A program made the translations under genes and the position numbers. Below, piece after piece: positions 6,805 through 15,791 of a stretch of 64,000 nt of DNA (within the stretch, counting starts at the first letter, position 1; each line of letters opens with the position of its first letter). This DNA comes from Oscillatoria princeps RMCB-10 (GTDB taxonomy: Bacteria; Cyanobacteriota; Cyanobacteriia; Cyanobacteriales; Oscillatoriaceae). The stretch covers positions 62,001-126,000 of the forward strand of contig JAHHHT010000006.1 of assembly GCA_019359235.1 (NCBI GenBank), written 5' to 3'. The notes under the pieces were generated by a model, which had not been told where the DNA came from, searched no databases, and saw nothing but the letters and a program-made list of their open reading frames with translations.

Positions 6805-9519
6805 ATGTCAGAAGTAGAAAACCAGCCCTCAGTGCTGATTGTCACCGGCATGCACCGTTCGGGAACTTCCCTGACAGCTGCCTTCTTGCAAGCGATTGGC
6901 GTAGATTTGGGAGACAAACTCCTGCAAGAGAACTATGGGAATCCCAAAGGTTACTTTGAAGATATTGATTTTGTGGAATTGCAGCGCTCGATTCTAAAAG
7001 CTTGCTGTCGCGCGGGGGAAACCGGCTTTCCGGAGTGGGGGTGGACAGAAAGTGAGTTGCTGCACCGGCAGCAGATAGAAACCTACAGGGAACAGGCTGA
7101 GCGATTAGTCGAATGCCGGCAAAACCATGCGGGTATTTGGGGGTGGAAAGATCCCCGCACCTGTTTGCTGTTAGACTTCTGGAATCAGATCATCCCTGAG
7201 GGGCGATATCTGTTTGTCTATCGCTCTCCCTGGGATGTGGCTGATTCTATTTTACGGCTAAACATCCCGTTTTTCAACGAAAGACCTGATTCCGCTTTGC
7301 GAGCGTGGAAATTCTACAACCGGCACCTCCTTGATTTCTATCAACGGCACTCCCACAAGTGTCTGCTGGTGAGTTTGAATGCTTTGCTGGAATCACCATC
7401 TAAAATCTTAGAGCTTGTCAGGGTAAAACTCAAGATGCCGGTCAGATTCAGTGGAGATAATGAGAGAGAGATAAAAGACACGCTCAATTCTATCTATGAC
7501 CCAAAACTTCTGAGAGGGTTGCCGGTGAGCCATCCGCTGATTCAACTGCTACATGTCTCCTCTCCCGGATATTTTGAGCTGCTGAGTCAATTAGAGGGAG
7601 CGGCTGACTTGCCGAGCGGATTTTTCCGGGACTTCCCGCAGCGGGATGATTGGCAATTAGAGCGCCTGTCTCTATTATTGCATCGCGAGACAATTAAAGC
7701 TAGTCTGAATCCAGATTCTCCGCAATTCCTCAGTTTGGTTTCGGGTTGCGCGAGTAAATATCAGAGTTATCCCTCGCCGGAATCTGCGCTAGACGAGTTG
7801 CGACAAGCACGCCGGCAGCTGGCAGATTTTTGGCTGGCGACTGCAGGGGATAATCTGAAAAATGCCTGGATTAGTTATGCGGGGAAAGCCCATCAAATGC
7901 TGGTTGCTTGTGGTGTGAGAGATGAACAGCTGAGTTATGCCGAGGAGTTATTTGCTGGTGAGTTATCGGCGCAGGTGGCGAAAGGATTTGATGCGCCACA
8001 GGCGATTCAGTATTTGCTGGCAGCGATGCTGTACCGGCGTGCTGATGAATTGCCCTTGCAGTGCGATCGAATTTCTGTCCCCCAGTGGTTAGTCAACGAC
8101 TTGCTGGCGTTTATGTTCTCCTTCCCAACTTATTTTAAGGAGGTTGGAGAGGTGGAACGTTACTGCACCTACATGCAGCGATTAGTCGATTTGATTCACA
8201 GCCGGTTCCTCAGCAATCCCAACTCCCCCGTCTGGCGGCGTGTGGCCTTAGTGTTCGCGGATACGGTTAACTTTGTGCCTCTATATTTTAGCACAAATAA
8301 CCTCAAGAATATTTACACGCAGCGGGGGGATATGCTAGAATTGATATTGAAAGCTGGGGGGCACCAGATTGAGTGGGTGTTTGCGGAGCGTCCTGCCGGC
8401 AGGACTAAAATTCGCCTGGGGGTGCTGAAGGCGAATTTCGCTCCGATTTCCGAGACGTTCACGACTGTGCCGGTGTTCGAGTATCTGGACAGAAACAAAT
8501 TTGAGATTGTGCTCTATGTCCTGAATTTCACGGGTGAGCCGGTGGAGAAATATTGCCAGAGTCGGGCGGATAAACTGGTTCAGTTACCGAAAGACCTCCG
8601 CGCTCAAGTGGAGATGATTCGGGGGGATGATTTGGATATCCTGTTTGTGGGGTCAATTGTGACAAATGCGGCTCAAAATATCATTTTACTGGCGCTGCAC
8701 CGGCTGGCGCGGGTGCAGGCGACCTATTTTGCGTCCCCTGTCACCACCGGCATGCGCCAGATGGATTACTATATTTCTGGGAGTTTAACTGAACCGGCAC
8801 AGGGGGCGCAAGAGCACTATCGCGAGAAGCTGGTAACAGTTGATGGCACTGGTTTTTGTTTCAATTACAGCATACAGCCAGAGGTGGCTGGGATTAAACC
8901 TGACAGACAAAGCTTGGGGATTCCTGAGAGGGCGGTGGCTTTTATTTCTGGGGCAAATCTGTTGAAGATTATACCAGAAGTCAGGGAGACTTGGGCGAAA
9001 ATTATGGCGGCGGTGCCTGATTCTGTGCTGGTGCTGTATCCCTTCAGCCCCACTTGGTCTAGTTCTTATAGCAGGATGCCTTTTGTGAGGAAGATGCGTG
9101 CTATACTGGAGAAGTATGGGGTGGAGAGCAGCCGGCTGATTTTGCTGGAGGCTTTGCCGAGTCGTGCGCAGGTGAAAGCGGTGTTGAAGGTGGCGGATGT
9201 TTATCTGGATTCCTATCCGTATGCCGGTGCGAATTCCACCGCCGATCCGCTAGAGGTTGGGATGCCGGTTGTGGTGATGGATGGGAATTGTTTGCGGGCG
9301 AGACAGGGGGCGGCGCTGCTGCGATCGCTGGGGCTGTTTGATTTGATTGCCGGTGGGGAAGAGGAGTATATTCGGTTGAGTGTGGCGCTGGGTTGCAATC
9401 GGGAGTTGCGATCGCACTGGCGGGAGCGGATTGTGCGAAGAATGCAGGAGAACCCCAGTTTTTTCGACAGTCGCGCTTACTCGGCGCAGATAGGTGCGGT
9501 ATTGCAAAATATGGCGTAG
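6805..9519 (+). CDS. Sulfotransferase-like / O-GlcNAc transferase (SPINDLY)-like fusion protein
   Basis: Two-domain protein of 904 residues. Residues about 8-210 resemble the sulfotransferase P-loop fold: TGMHRSGTSLTAAFL is the 5'-phosphosulfate-binding loop and FVYRSPWDVADSIL matches the 3'-phosphate region. Residues about 270-520 are helical with no clear family, perhaps degenerate TPR. Residues about 530-904 resemble the catalytic half of the O-GlcNAc transferase/SPINDLY family (GT41): IRLGVLKANF, the LDILFVGSIVTNAAQ segment, and the C-terminal PYAGANSTADPLEVGMPVV stretch, close to the family motif PYNGTTTTCDALWMGVPVV. Predicted role: transfer of sulfate and/or sugar to a surface glycan or protein. 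Start at ATG 6805 with GGAGTGAG upstream; the GTG at 6790 lacks such a site. Substrates cannot be inferred. Confidence 0.78.
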   Translation: MSEVENQPSVLIVTGMHRSGTSLTAAFLQAIGVDLGDKLLQENYGNPKGYFEDIDFVELQRSILKACCRAGETGFPEWGWTESELLHRQQIETYREQAERLVECRQNHAGIWGWKDPRTCLLLDFWNQIIPEGRYLFVYRSPWDVADSILRLNIPFFNERPDSALRAWKFYNRHLLDFYQRHSHKCLLVSLNALLESPSKILELVRVKLKMPVRFSGDNEREIKDTLNSIYDPKLLRGLPVSHPLIQLLHVSSPGYFELLSQLEGAADLPSGFFRDFPQRDDWQLERLSLLLHRETIKASLNPDSPQFLSLVSGCASKYQSYPSPESALDELRQARRQLADFWLATAGDNLKNAWISYAGKAHQMLVACGVRDEQLSYAEELFAGELSAQVAKGFDAPQAIQYLLAAMLYRRADELPLQCDRISVPQWLVNDLLAFMFSFPTYFKEVGEVERYCTYMQRLVDLIHSRFLSNPNSPVWRRVALVFADTVNFVPLYFSTNNLKNIYTQRGDMLELILKAGGHQIEWVFAERPAGRTKIRLGVLKANFAPISETFTTVPVFEYLDRNKFEIVLYVLNFTGEPVEKYCQSRADKLVQLPKDLRAQVEMIRGDDLDILFVGSIVTNAAQNIILLALHRLARVQATYFASPVTTGMRQMDYYISGSLTEPAQGAQEHYREKLVTVDGTGFCFNYSIQPEVAGIKPDRQSLGIPERAVAFISGANLLKIIPEVRETWAKIMAAVPDSVLVLYPFSPTWSSSYSRMPFVRKMRAILEKYGVESSRLILLEALPSRAQVKAVLKVADVYLDSYPYAGANSTADPLEVGMPVVVMDGNCLRARQGAALLRSLGLFDLIAGGEEEYIRLSVALGCNRELRSHWRERIVRRMQENPSFFDSRAYSAQIGAVLQNMA

Positions 9520-9524
9520 CACAG

Positions 9525-9965
9525 GCGTCTCGCCTGTGCCCACCTTGGACATCTGGGACACCGGTTCGCGCACCTTGAGGGATATATGGCGTAGCACAGG
9601 CGTCTCGCCTGTGCCCACCTTGGACAGGCGGGATGCCGGTTCGTGCGCCTTGAGGGATATATGGCGTAGCACAGGCGTCTCGCCTGTGCCCACCTTGGAC
9701 AGGCGAGACGCCTGTCCTACGCCTGGGTTTGGCCAATTTGGGACAGGTGGGACGCCGGTGCCCGCACCTTGAGGAATATATGGCGTAACACAGGCGTCTC
9801 GCCTGTGCCCACCTTGGACAGGCGGGACGCCTGTCCAACGCCTGGGTTTGGCCGATTGGGGACATCTGGGACGCCGGTTCGTGCGCCTTGAGGGATATAT
9901 GGCGTAAGGCGTCTCGCCTGTGCCCACCTTGGACAGGCGAGACGCCTGTCCTACGCCTTGGGTTA
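9525..9965. repeat. Array of dispersed ACAGGCGTCTCGCCTGT palindromes
   Basis: Five irregular copies of a module: gggatatatggcgtagcacaggcgtctcgcctgtgcccaccttggac and its spacers. Each contains the palindrome ACAGGCGTCTCGCCTGT followed by GGACAGGCGGGACGCCTGTCC. Units vary from about 65 to 125 bp. Minus-strand frames across it are open for over 200 codons (VQGGHRRDAC peptides), but only as a by-product of the repeat. Spacers are related to each other, so this is not a CRISPR array. Confidence 0.8.
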
Positions 9966-10291
9966 GAACTCGTGCAGATGAGTGCCGGTTGATTAGTCAT
10001 CAAATCGCTGAGACTGCTTTTGCCGCACAGCAATCACTTATCTGGGAGAACACCTCTACCCCCCGCCATCAATATTGCAATGCAATTTAACGGAATTTAT
10101 CTGATGCAAATGTTCGCAGCCCCTCCCTGTCGCCGCTACGATTCCTGACGGCAAAGTCTTAATAATAATTAACAGTTATAAAAAAAAATTATGTATACTT
10201 GTCAGTGTGATAGCTTTTGCTAATCAGACAGCAGCCAAGTCTGGATTGGAAAGGCTAAACGACGGTGCAATTTGAGGTGAGGAGTGCAAAG
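9966..10291 (+). promoter_or_regulatory. Porin upstream region with probable promoter
   Basis: After the repeat array the DNA becomes strongly AT-rich at 10155-10205. TATACT at 10194-10199 is a good -10 candidate; TTAACA at 10069+100 (10169-10174) is a possible -35 with a long 19-base spacing. The leader then runs about 90 bases to the ATG at 10292. Inferred from sequence alone. Confidence 0.35.
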
Positions 10292-12031
10292 ATGGCCAAA
10301 TCTGGCTGGATGTCTTGGCTGACAAGTCCAGCAATTGTGGGTGCAGCGGTTTTGGTTTCTGCGCTGCCGGTTGCTGCAGAGGATGCAATGTCCCAGGAGG
10401 GGCAAAGGGCAGTAGATGGGCCCGCAGGAGAAGCGGTGAGGGAGGTGAGTTCGCCTCTGGAGCTCAGTGCGGGAGACACCGTGCCCCCCGCGCCGGTGTC
10501 CAACCTGGAAGGGGAGAGTGCGGACAGCGATCCAATGGCTCAAGTGACGTCTGTCTCGCAGCTGTCTGATGTGCAGCCGACAGACTGGGCGTTCCAGGCG
10601 CTGCAAAATCTGGTGGAGCGCTACGGGTGTATCGCGGGATACCCGGATGGGACATTCCGGGGGAATCGGGCGATGACGCGATATGAGTTTGCTGCCGGTT
10701 TAAATGCCTGTTTGGAGAGGATAACTCAGCTGATTGGTGGGGTTGACACTTCAAATTTGGCCACTAAGCAAGATTTAGCAACGCTGAACCGGCTGCTGGA
10801 GGAATTTCAGGCGGAACTTGCTACGCTGCGGGGGCGCACGGATGTTTTAGAAGCGCGAACGGCGGAACTGGAAGCGAACCAATTTTCCACGACTACTAAG
10901 CTGACGGGTGAGGCGATTTTTGCCGCCACGGATGGGATTGGGAGTGGGAGTAGCAGCGTGCCGGTGTTGCAGCAGAGGGTGCGCCTCAATTTGAATACGA
11001 GTTTCACGGGATCTGACTTGCTGATAACTCGGCTGCAGGTGGGGAACAGCACTGCTTTAGACCACACGAATATTAACCAGGGGATAGCTTTTCCCACCGG
11101 CACGTCTGAGGGGTTCCAGACGCATCAAGTGTTTGGGGATACGGGCAACCAGGTTATCCTGGAGACGCTACAGTATCAATTCCCGCTGGGGGACAGGATA
11201 AGGGTTTTCGTTGCTGCCAATGCCGGCATTTTTGAGGACTTTACGCCGACGCTCAACCCCTACTTTGAAAACTTTGACGGGGGGAATGGATCTATTAGTA
11301 CGTTTGCCCAGAGAAACCCGATTTACCGTTTGGGGGGCGGGCAAGGAATTGGGCTGAGTTTGAAATTGAGTCAGGCGCTGGAGGTGACTGCCGGCTATCT
11401 GGCGGCTGAAGGGTTCAGTCCGAATGCGGGGAATGGCTTTTTTAAGGGCGATTTTGCCGCTTTGGGGCAGATTACTTGGACGCCGAGTGAGCGATTTGGG
11501 GCGGCGGTGACTTACAATCACGCTTATTTTGGCCCGGGAAGGTTTGGGTTTGACAATGGTGCCGGTCATTTGGAAACGGGGACTGCGCCGTTTGCCGGTA
11601 CGGCGCTGGCAAATCGGGTGGGTGCGACGCAGCCGGTGACCAGTGATTCGGTGGGTTTGCAATTGGCGTGGCGAATTTCTTCGGGGGTGCAGTTGAATGG
11701 GTGGGCTGGGTACACTCGCGTGGATTTGCGGGACGATGATGTGAGGGGGGAGATTTGGAATGGGGCGATTGGTTTGGCTTTTCCGGATTTGGGGAAGGAG
11801 GGGAATGTCGCCGGTGTCCTTGTGGGGGTGGAACCTTATTTGACGAATTTGGAGGGGTTTGGCCAATTCTTCAAGGACGACTTGCCTTTGCACGTTGAGG
11901 CGTTCTACAAATATCAGGTGACGGACAATATTTCGATTACTCCGGGGGTGATATGGTTGACTGCTCCGAATCAAGATGGGGATAATGATGATGTCTTTGT
12001 TGGGACTGTACGGACGACGTTTAGTTTTTAG
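10292..12031 (+). CDS. SLH-domain OprB-type outer-membrane porin
   Basis: Outer-membrane channel of about 579 residues, in the cyanobacterial SLH-porin family (often annotated iron-uptake porin; known members pass inorganic ions). It starts with a signal peptide (MAKSGWMSWLTSPAIVGAA, cleavage probably after LPVAA). Residues about 85-145 form one S-layer-homology domain (VQPTDWAFQALQNLVERYG, GYPDGTFRGNRAMTRYEFAA), which in this family binds pyruvylated cell-wall polymer. A short coiled coil (about 155-190) links to the OprB-like beta-barrel, which ends in a terminal phenylalanine (VRTTFSF), the usual outer-membrane assembly signal. Start at ATG 10292 because GGTGAGGAG lies 7 bases upstream; a GTG at 10265 is less likely. 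Preceded by an AT-rich promoter region. Confidence 0.92.
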   Translation: MAKSGWMSWLTSPAIVGAAVLVSALPVAAEDAMSQEGQRAVDGPAGEAVREVSSPLELSAGDTVPPAPVSNLEGESADSDPMAQVTSVSQLSDVQPTDWAFQALQNLVERYGCIAGYPDGTFRGNRAMTRYEFAAGLNACLERITQLIGGVDTSNLATKQDLATLNRLLEEFQAELATLRGRTDVLEARTAELEANQFSTTTKLTGEAIFAATDGIGSGSSSVPVLQQRVRLNLNTSFTGSDLLITRLQVGNSTALDHTNINQGIAFPTGTSEGFQTHQVFGDTGNQVILETLQYQFPLGDRIRVFVAANAGIFEDFTPTLNPYFENFDGGNGSISTFAQRNPIYRLGGGQGIGLSLKLSQALEVTAGYLAAEGFSPNAGNGFFKGDFAALGQITWTPSERFGAAVTYNHAYFGPGRFGFDNGAGHLETGTAPFAGTALANRVGATQPVTSDSVGLQLAWRISSGVQLNGWAGYTRVDLRDDDVRGEIWNGAIGLAFPDLGKEGNVAGVLVGVEPYLTNLEGFGQFFKDDLPLHVEAFYKYQVTDNISITPGVIWLTAPNQDGDNDDVFVGTVRTTFSF

Positions 12032-12076
12032 ATAGCCAGCAATTCGCTAGTTTGATTTCAAACAGGAGATTAAGTT

Positions 12077-14578
12077 ATGGTTGATAGCGCATTTCTGAAT
12101 GATCCCAAATTTTCTCAGTTCTTAGATATTTTTGGGATTGCCCATCCCAGCGTTAGCAGCGATCTGAACACAGAGTTTGATTTGGGCATCCTGAGAGAGA
12201 ACCGCACTTTGAGTGGGTTCGTGGGGAATGTTGAACCCGTTGACACCTACAGCTTTAGTATTGACGCTGCCACTAGCTATTTCACGTTGAACTTGGACGG
12301 GATGAGCGCAGATGCCGACCTGGAATTATATCAAGACGCAAATCGAAATGGGCGAATCGAGGGGGATGAACTTATTGGGTTTTCTAAAGCAGAGGGGAAC
12401 GACCCTGAAAAGATTGACATTCTTTTAAATTCTGGGACATATCTGCTTGCTGTTGGGCAGTTTGAAGGCGAGACGAACTATAACCTCAATCTGTCAGCAA
12501 CCCCCCTAGGCGATTTTCCAATAGAGGGACAAGTGAGCCTTGCTGGTGTGTCCGAGACAACCTTCAACCCTGTCAGCAGCACCGTTCGGTTCGATGTCTC
12601 TGGCGCGACTTTCACGACCGCTCCAGTCAATTTCCTTGTGTTTAAAAACGGAGAGTTGCTTCCTGAAAGTGCTATTCAAATATCGGCAAACGCTATCTCA
12701 ATCTCATCCCTGCTGACGGAAGGCCGGAATGATATAGACATATATGTCAAAGATAACCAAAGCCTTCGTCTGCTAACAGATACAACTCTATGGGCGGGCA
12801 GTCAAACACTCAATGTTACCCTCCTCGATGAGAATGGCCAGCCAGTGAGCGCAACAGTTGTGAATGCTAAGCTTAATGATGACCAGAGCGTGTTAGCAGA
12901 AGCAACGAGTTCTAGCGATGGCCGGGTTAGCTTCCAGAACCTACCAGACCGCACAATCCTCTTAGATGCTTTAGCTAGCGGAAATCGCTTTGCGTCCTCT
13001 GGGACAATTGGAAGTGCTGGAGAGGTGGTTCTTACCCTAAAAGGGTTTGATTCGCCAAGCCCCATTAGTAACAATGATTTAAGCCAGGGTACAGAGGGTT
13101 GGAATATCGGGAACGCACCAGTAAGTCTTCTCCAGAATGGAGAACCTGTAAATACTGCTCAGCCGCGAGCGCTGGTTTCTACGATTGCGGCTGACATCCA
13201 AACTGCCAACCAAAACGTATCGAACTTTAGCACTAACCGACGGGATATCGAGGCGACACCAGCAGAGTTGACCCCGACTATGGCCAGATTAGCCAGATCC
13301 AAAGCGGTCACTGATACCGACTCGGATACAGACTCAGATACAGGCATCGATTTAGTGTTAGGCACATCTGGGGAAGGCGAACAATCGATTTCCCGAACCT
13401 TTACGACTAAACCTGGCACAGAGAATGTGACTTTGCGTTATCGGTTCATTACCAGCGAGGTGCCCGGTGGATTTTTCGGAACTCAGTACAACGATTATTT
13501 CAATGTTTCGCTCCGCAGTCTACAGGGCGGAGGCTTGGAATTTGAAAGTAACAGCATGAACGGACTTGGCCTCGGCTCCTTTGATGCCAGTGGTGCAACT
13601 GATTTTCGTGAGGTTACTCTACCAGTCAATCCAGAGGGTGACACGGTACAAGTGGACATTGCTGTTGCCAATGTTGCTGATGGCCTGTACGACTCTCAAG
13701 TGGTTGTAGATGAGGTTAGCGAGGAAGATCAGACTGATTACAAAGATGTCGAAATTAGGTTTATGAGTTTCATTCCTAGCGAGATTGTTTCAGTAACAAA
13801 TAAGGGGTTTAATGCGGCGATAGCAGCCGCATTAGGCTTAGCGACTAAAAATCCTCGTTTGGGCCTATCCTCTTATTTACTTGCGGAAAAGATTGCGCCG
13901 ATTTTCAATGGAGATAATCGGAGCTTTTTATATGAGGCCCCACTGGATAACTATAAAAGCTACCAGAATGTAGTTGTAACTGCTGACCCTGAAGTTCCGT
14001 CAGGGCAAGTTACTCAGCCCGATCGTGACTGGGGTAAAAGTAAAGGATACTACTCTTTTCAGGGTTCGCAAGTCCCAGGAAAGCCCTTTTGGTGGTGGCA
14101 GCTTAATCCTGGCGAGCAAGACAAAACATGGGGCGTTGATGAGCTGCCAGTCTTGGACAGCAATAACTCAGTTTTAGTCGGGCGGCTAGAAGGTTCTGAT
14201 ACAGTTACAACAAGGCTGAAAGTAGCCGGGGGCATCGCACTATTGCAAGGATTTCCACTTTCTTATTTTACTGGACTGGCCAATCTTATTCCAGGAGTGG
14301 ATATTGACCCTCCCACCAACCCATTTTCCAATTTTTCATTGGCTCCGTTGATTGACGCAAACATTGAGGTGACTGTCCAACAAGAAAAAGGTAAAAAGCC
14401 CGAATATAAAATAGAAGGAGAACACGACGGTTTTCCCGCCTATGAAATATATATCAATGGCGAGCTGGCTCATCACTACGACCCCCAAGGAAAGTTCTGG
14501 GGGCCATACAACCTCTTCGGGAGCGGTGACGTATCCGTGAATGTCCCTTGGACAAAAATTAACAAGTTTATTAATTAA
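12077..14578 (+). CDS. Large PPC-domain surface or exported protein of unknown function
   Basis: 833 residues. Residues about 45-145 resemble a bacterial pre-peptidase C-terminal (PPC) domain (NRTLSGFVGNVEPVDTYSFSI, ADLELYQDANRNGRIEGDELIG, GTYLLAVGQFEGETNYNLNL), a beta-sandwich found on secreted enzymes. Around 250-320 is a carboxypeptidase-regulatory-like beta-sandwich (VTLLDENGQPVSATVVNAKL). A DTDSDTDSDTG acidic repeat (about 415-425) precedes a further beta-rich region. The C-terminal 250 residues match no family I know. No classic signal peptide. Ribosome site AGGAG sits 9 bases before the ATG, 45 bases after the porin stop, so it may be co-transcribed. Base composition is visibly lower in GC than its neighbours, which may indicate transfer. 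Confidence 0.7.
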   Translation: MVDSAFLNDPKFSQFLDIFGIAHPSVSSDLNTEFDLGILRENRTLSGFVGNVEPVDTYSFSIDAATSYFTLNLDGMSADADLELYQDANRNGRIEGDELIGFSKAEGNDPEKIDILLNSGTYLLAVGQFEGETNYNLNLSATPLGDFPIEGQVSLAGVSETTFNPVSSTVRFDVSGATFTTAPVNFLVFKNGELLPESAIQISANAISISSLLTEGRNDIDIYVKDNQSLRLLTDTTLWAGSQTLNVTLLDENGQPVSATVVNAKLNDDQSVLAEATSSSDGRVSFQNLPDRTILLDALASGNRFASSGTIGSAGEVVLTLKGFDSPSPISNNDLSQGTEGWNIGNAPVSLLQNGEPVNTAQPRALVSTIAADIQTANQNVSNFSTNRRDIEATPAELTPTMARLARSKAVTDTDSDTDSDTGIDLVLGTSGEGEQSISRTFTTKPGTENVTLRYRFITSEVPGGFFGTQYNDYFNVSLRSLQGGGLEFESNSMNGLGLGSFDASGATDFREVTLPVNPEGDTVQVDIAVANVADGLYDSQVVVDEVSEEDQTDYKDVEIRFMSFIPSEIVSVTNKGFNAAIAAALGLATKNPRLGLSSYLLAEKIAPIFNGDNRSFLYEAPLDNYKSYQNVVVTADPEVPSGQVTQPDRDWGKSKGYYSFQGSQVPGKPFWWWQLNPGEQDKTWGVDELPVLDSNNSVLVGRLEGSDTVTTRLKVAGGIALLQGFPLSYFTGLANLIPGVDIDPPTNPFSNFSLAPLIDANIEVTVQQEKGKKPEYKIEGEHDGFPAYEIYINGELAHHYDPQGKFWGPYNLFGSGDVSVNVPWTKINKFIN

Positions 14579-14589
14579 ACAGGCATTTT

Positions 14590-14735
14590 GGGCTAAAGCC
14601 CTACTACAAACTTTGGGGCTGAAGCCCTTTGGGCTTTAGCCCAACTACTAACCTTTGGGCTAAAGCCCAACTACGAACTTTGGGCTAAAGCCCAACTACG
14701 AACTTTGGGCTAAAGCCCAACTACGAACCTTTAGT
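14590..14735. repeat. Cluster of GGGCTAAAGCCC palindromes
   Basis: Five to six tandem copies of TTTGGGCTAAAGCCCAACTA with acgaac spacers, after the PPC gene and converging on the next minus-strand gene. The same family occurs at 2310-2690, 20844-20889, 29098-29200 and 46720-46870. Each unit can form a hairpin, so the cluster may act as a bidirectional terminator. Confidence 0.75.
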
Positions 14736-15191
14736 TCAGAGCGAACCGAAATAAAATGTATCCGTATTCGGGTCGAGGGCAAACCGGATTCTTTCCAGAA
14801 ATCCCGTCAAACCGATAAAAGACGGAAAATCCCCCCACAACGCCTCTGAATCTGGCACAAAAACCGTAGCGTCTACATTCAAATCCTCTCCTTCTCTAGC
14901 TACTAATCGTATGTTCAGGCGAACGACAAACCCCGGCAGTCGCATCCCTCGAATCAACATTGTCTTTCGTTCCAGTGCCGATGCGGGATCGACTCCCGCC
15001 TCGGACGCAACTTTTGGCGCACAGATTACATAGGGCGCACCCGTATCAAGGACAGCCAGAGTTGGGATACCTTGAATCTCTACTTGAAAGATAATCCGAT
15101 TTGTTGTTTCTGTTTCCGTCACCGGCACATATTCGTACCCCAGTGCGCCAGATGCAAAAGTTTCCCCGTTGGCAAAAAAAAGCAGTGTCAT
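14736..15191 (-). CDS. Retropepsin-like (DTG) aspartic protease homologue
   Basis: 151-residue protein with the aspartic-protease signature AVLDTGAPYVIC (about residues 45-56) inside an all-beta sequence, as in clan AA single-domain (retropepsin-like) proteases, which act as dimers. The second hallmark, a hydrophobic-hydrophobic-Gly, is plausibly FPSFIGLTG near residue 127. It begins on the TAATG overlap with the upstream DUF5678-like gene, so translation is probably coupled. No signal peptide, so a cytoplasmic place is likely. The target is unknown. Strong motif, moderate certainty of activity. Confidence 0.75.
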   Translation of the reverse strand: MTLLFFANGETFASGALGYEYVPVTETETTNRIIFQVEIQGIPTLAVLDTGAPYVICAPKVASEAGVDPASALERKTMLIRGMRLPGFVVRLNIRLVAREGEDLNVDATVFVPDSEALWGDFPSFIGLTGFLERIRFALDPNTDTFYFGSL

Positions 15192-15550
15192 TAGTAGATT
15201 TTAGTTACAAGTATGCCAGTATTTTTCACAGGGCCAACCTGTGCGCTAACTTCATCGTAACTTTTGCCGGTGGCCAAAAGCTGGCCATTTTTGATGGCCA
15301 CCCAGCTCCCCCGATATTCAGCCCGATTCTGCTTGAGCCACTTCATATCTGCCGCGACATCTCTGTTGGTATCTCGCGGCACAACTGTCACCTTTGGGGG
15401 AGCCAAAATGTGCGCGTACTTCTGGAGTTCCGCATGCTCCGGGAAGTGCTGCAACCCTTCAGTCGCTATCTTCCAAGCTCCATTCCAATCCCCGCGCTCA
15501 AACTCGATGTCTGCTGCTTTGATGAATTCTTCTGGCGTGCTGTACGTCAT
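15191..15550 (-). CDS. DUF5678-like small protein
   Basis: 119 residues. The C-terminal part (GSWVAIKNGQLLATGKSYDEVSAQVG) has the compact pattern of the DUF5678 family, whose function is unknown. The N-terminal part (TPEEFIKAADIEFERGDWNGAWKIATEGLQHFPEHAE) reads like a single TPR-like helical pair. The stop codon TAA shares a base with the ATG of the aspartic-protease gene, indicating a two-gene operon. A -10-like TATAAT on the minus strand (15587-15592) lies about 37 bases upstream. DUF5678/aspartic-protease pairs are, to my knowledge, recurrent in cyanobacteria, but no role is established. Confidence 0.72.
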   Translation of the reverse strand: MTYSTPEEFIKAADIEFERGDWNGAWKIATEGLQHFPEHAELQKYAHILAPPKVTVVPRDTNRDVAADMKWLKQNRAEYRGSWVAIKNGQLLATGKSYDEVSAQVGPVKNTGILVTKIY

Positions 15551-15586
15551 ATTGATTTGCCATTTAATCTTTGGAATTATGAACTT

Positions 15587-15592
15587 ATTATA
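15587..15592 (-). promoter_or_regulatory. -10 element for the DUF5678/aspartic-protease pair
   Basis: TATAAT on the minus strand, 37 bases before the ATG at 15550. A TTGATT that could serve as -35 is 20 bases further upstream, which is longer than ideal. Confidence 0.4.
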
Positions 15593-15791
15593 TCACATTT
15601 TTGGTAAACTGAAATCAACCAGTTTTCTGGTGTCAGCCCCAGCGCTGATAGTCTTGGGTGCCGGGTAGGAAACCCGGTTTCTGCGTAAGTTCTAAATCTT
15701 AAAAAATCCATACAACTCCCAGCCCGCCCCCACAACCCCTCAGTAGATTTGCTATACCGAGAGTAAACCCTCTTGGAAGCGCCCTCCGACA

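Noticed and set aside
9525-9965. Possible CRISPR array
   Set aside because: Repeats are palindromic, of unequal length, and the spacers are copies of each other; no cas genes are present.
9101-10033. Long minus-strand open frame (310 codons) with VQGGHRRDAC-type peptides
   Set aside because: It is antisense to the end of the sulfotransferase fusion and otherwise consists of translated palindromic repeats; no start signal or protein family.
14736-15550. Toxin-antitoxin pair
   Set aside because: The overlap and small size fit, but the DTG motif and the DUF5678-like domain match a protease and an unrelated family rather than a known toxin or antitoxin.
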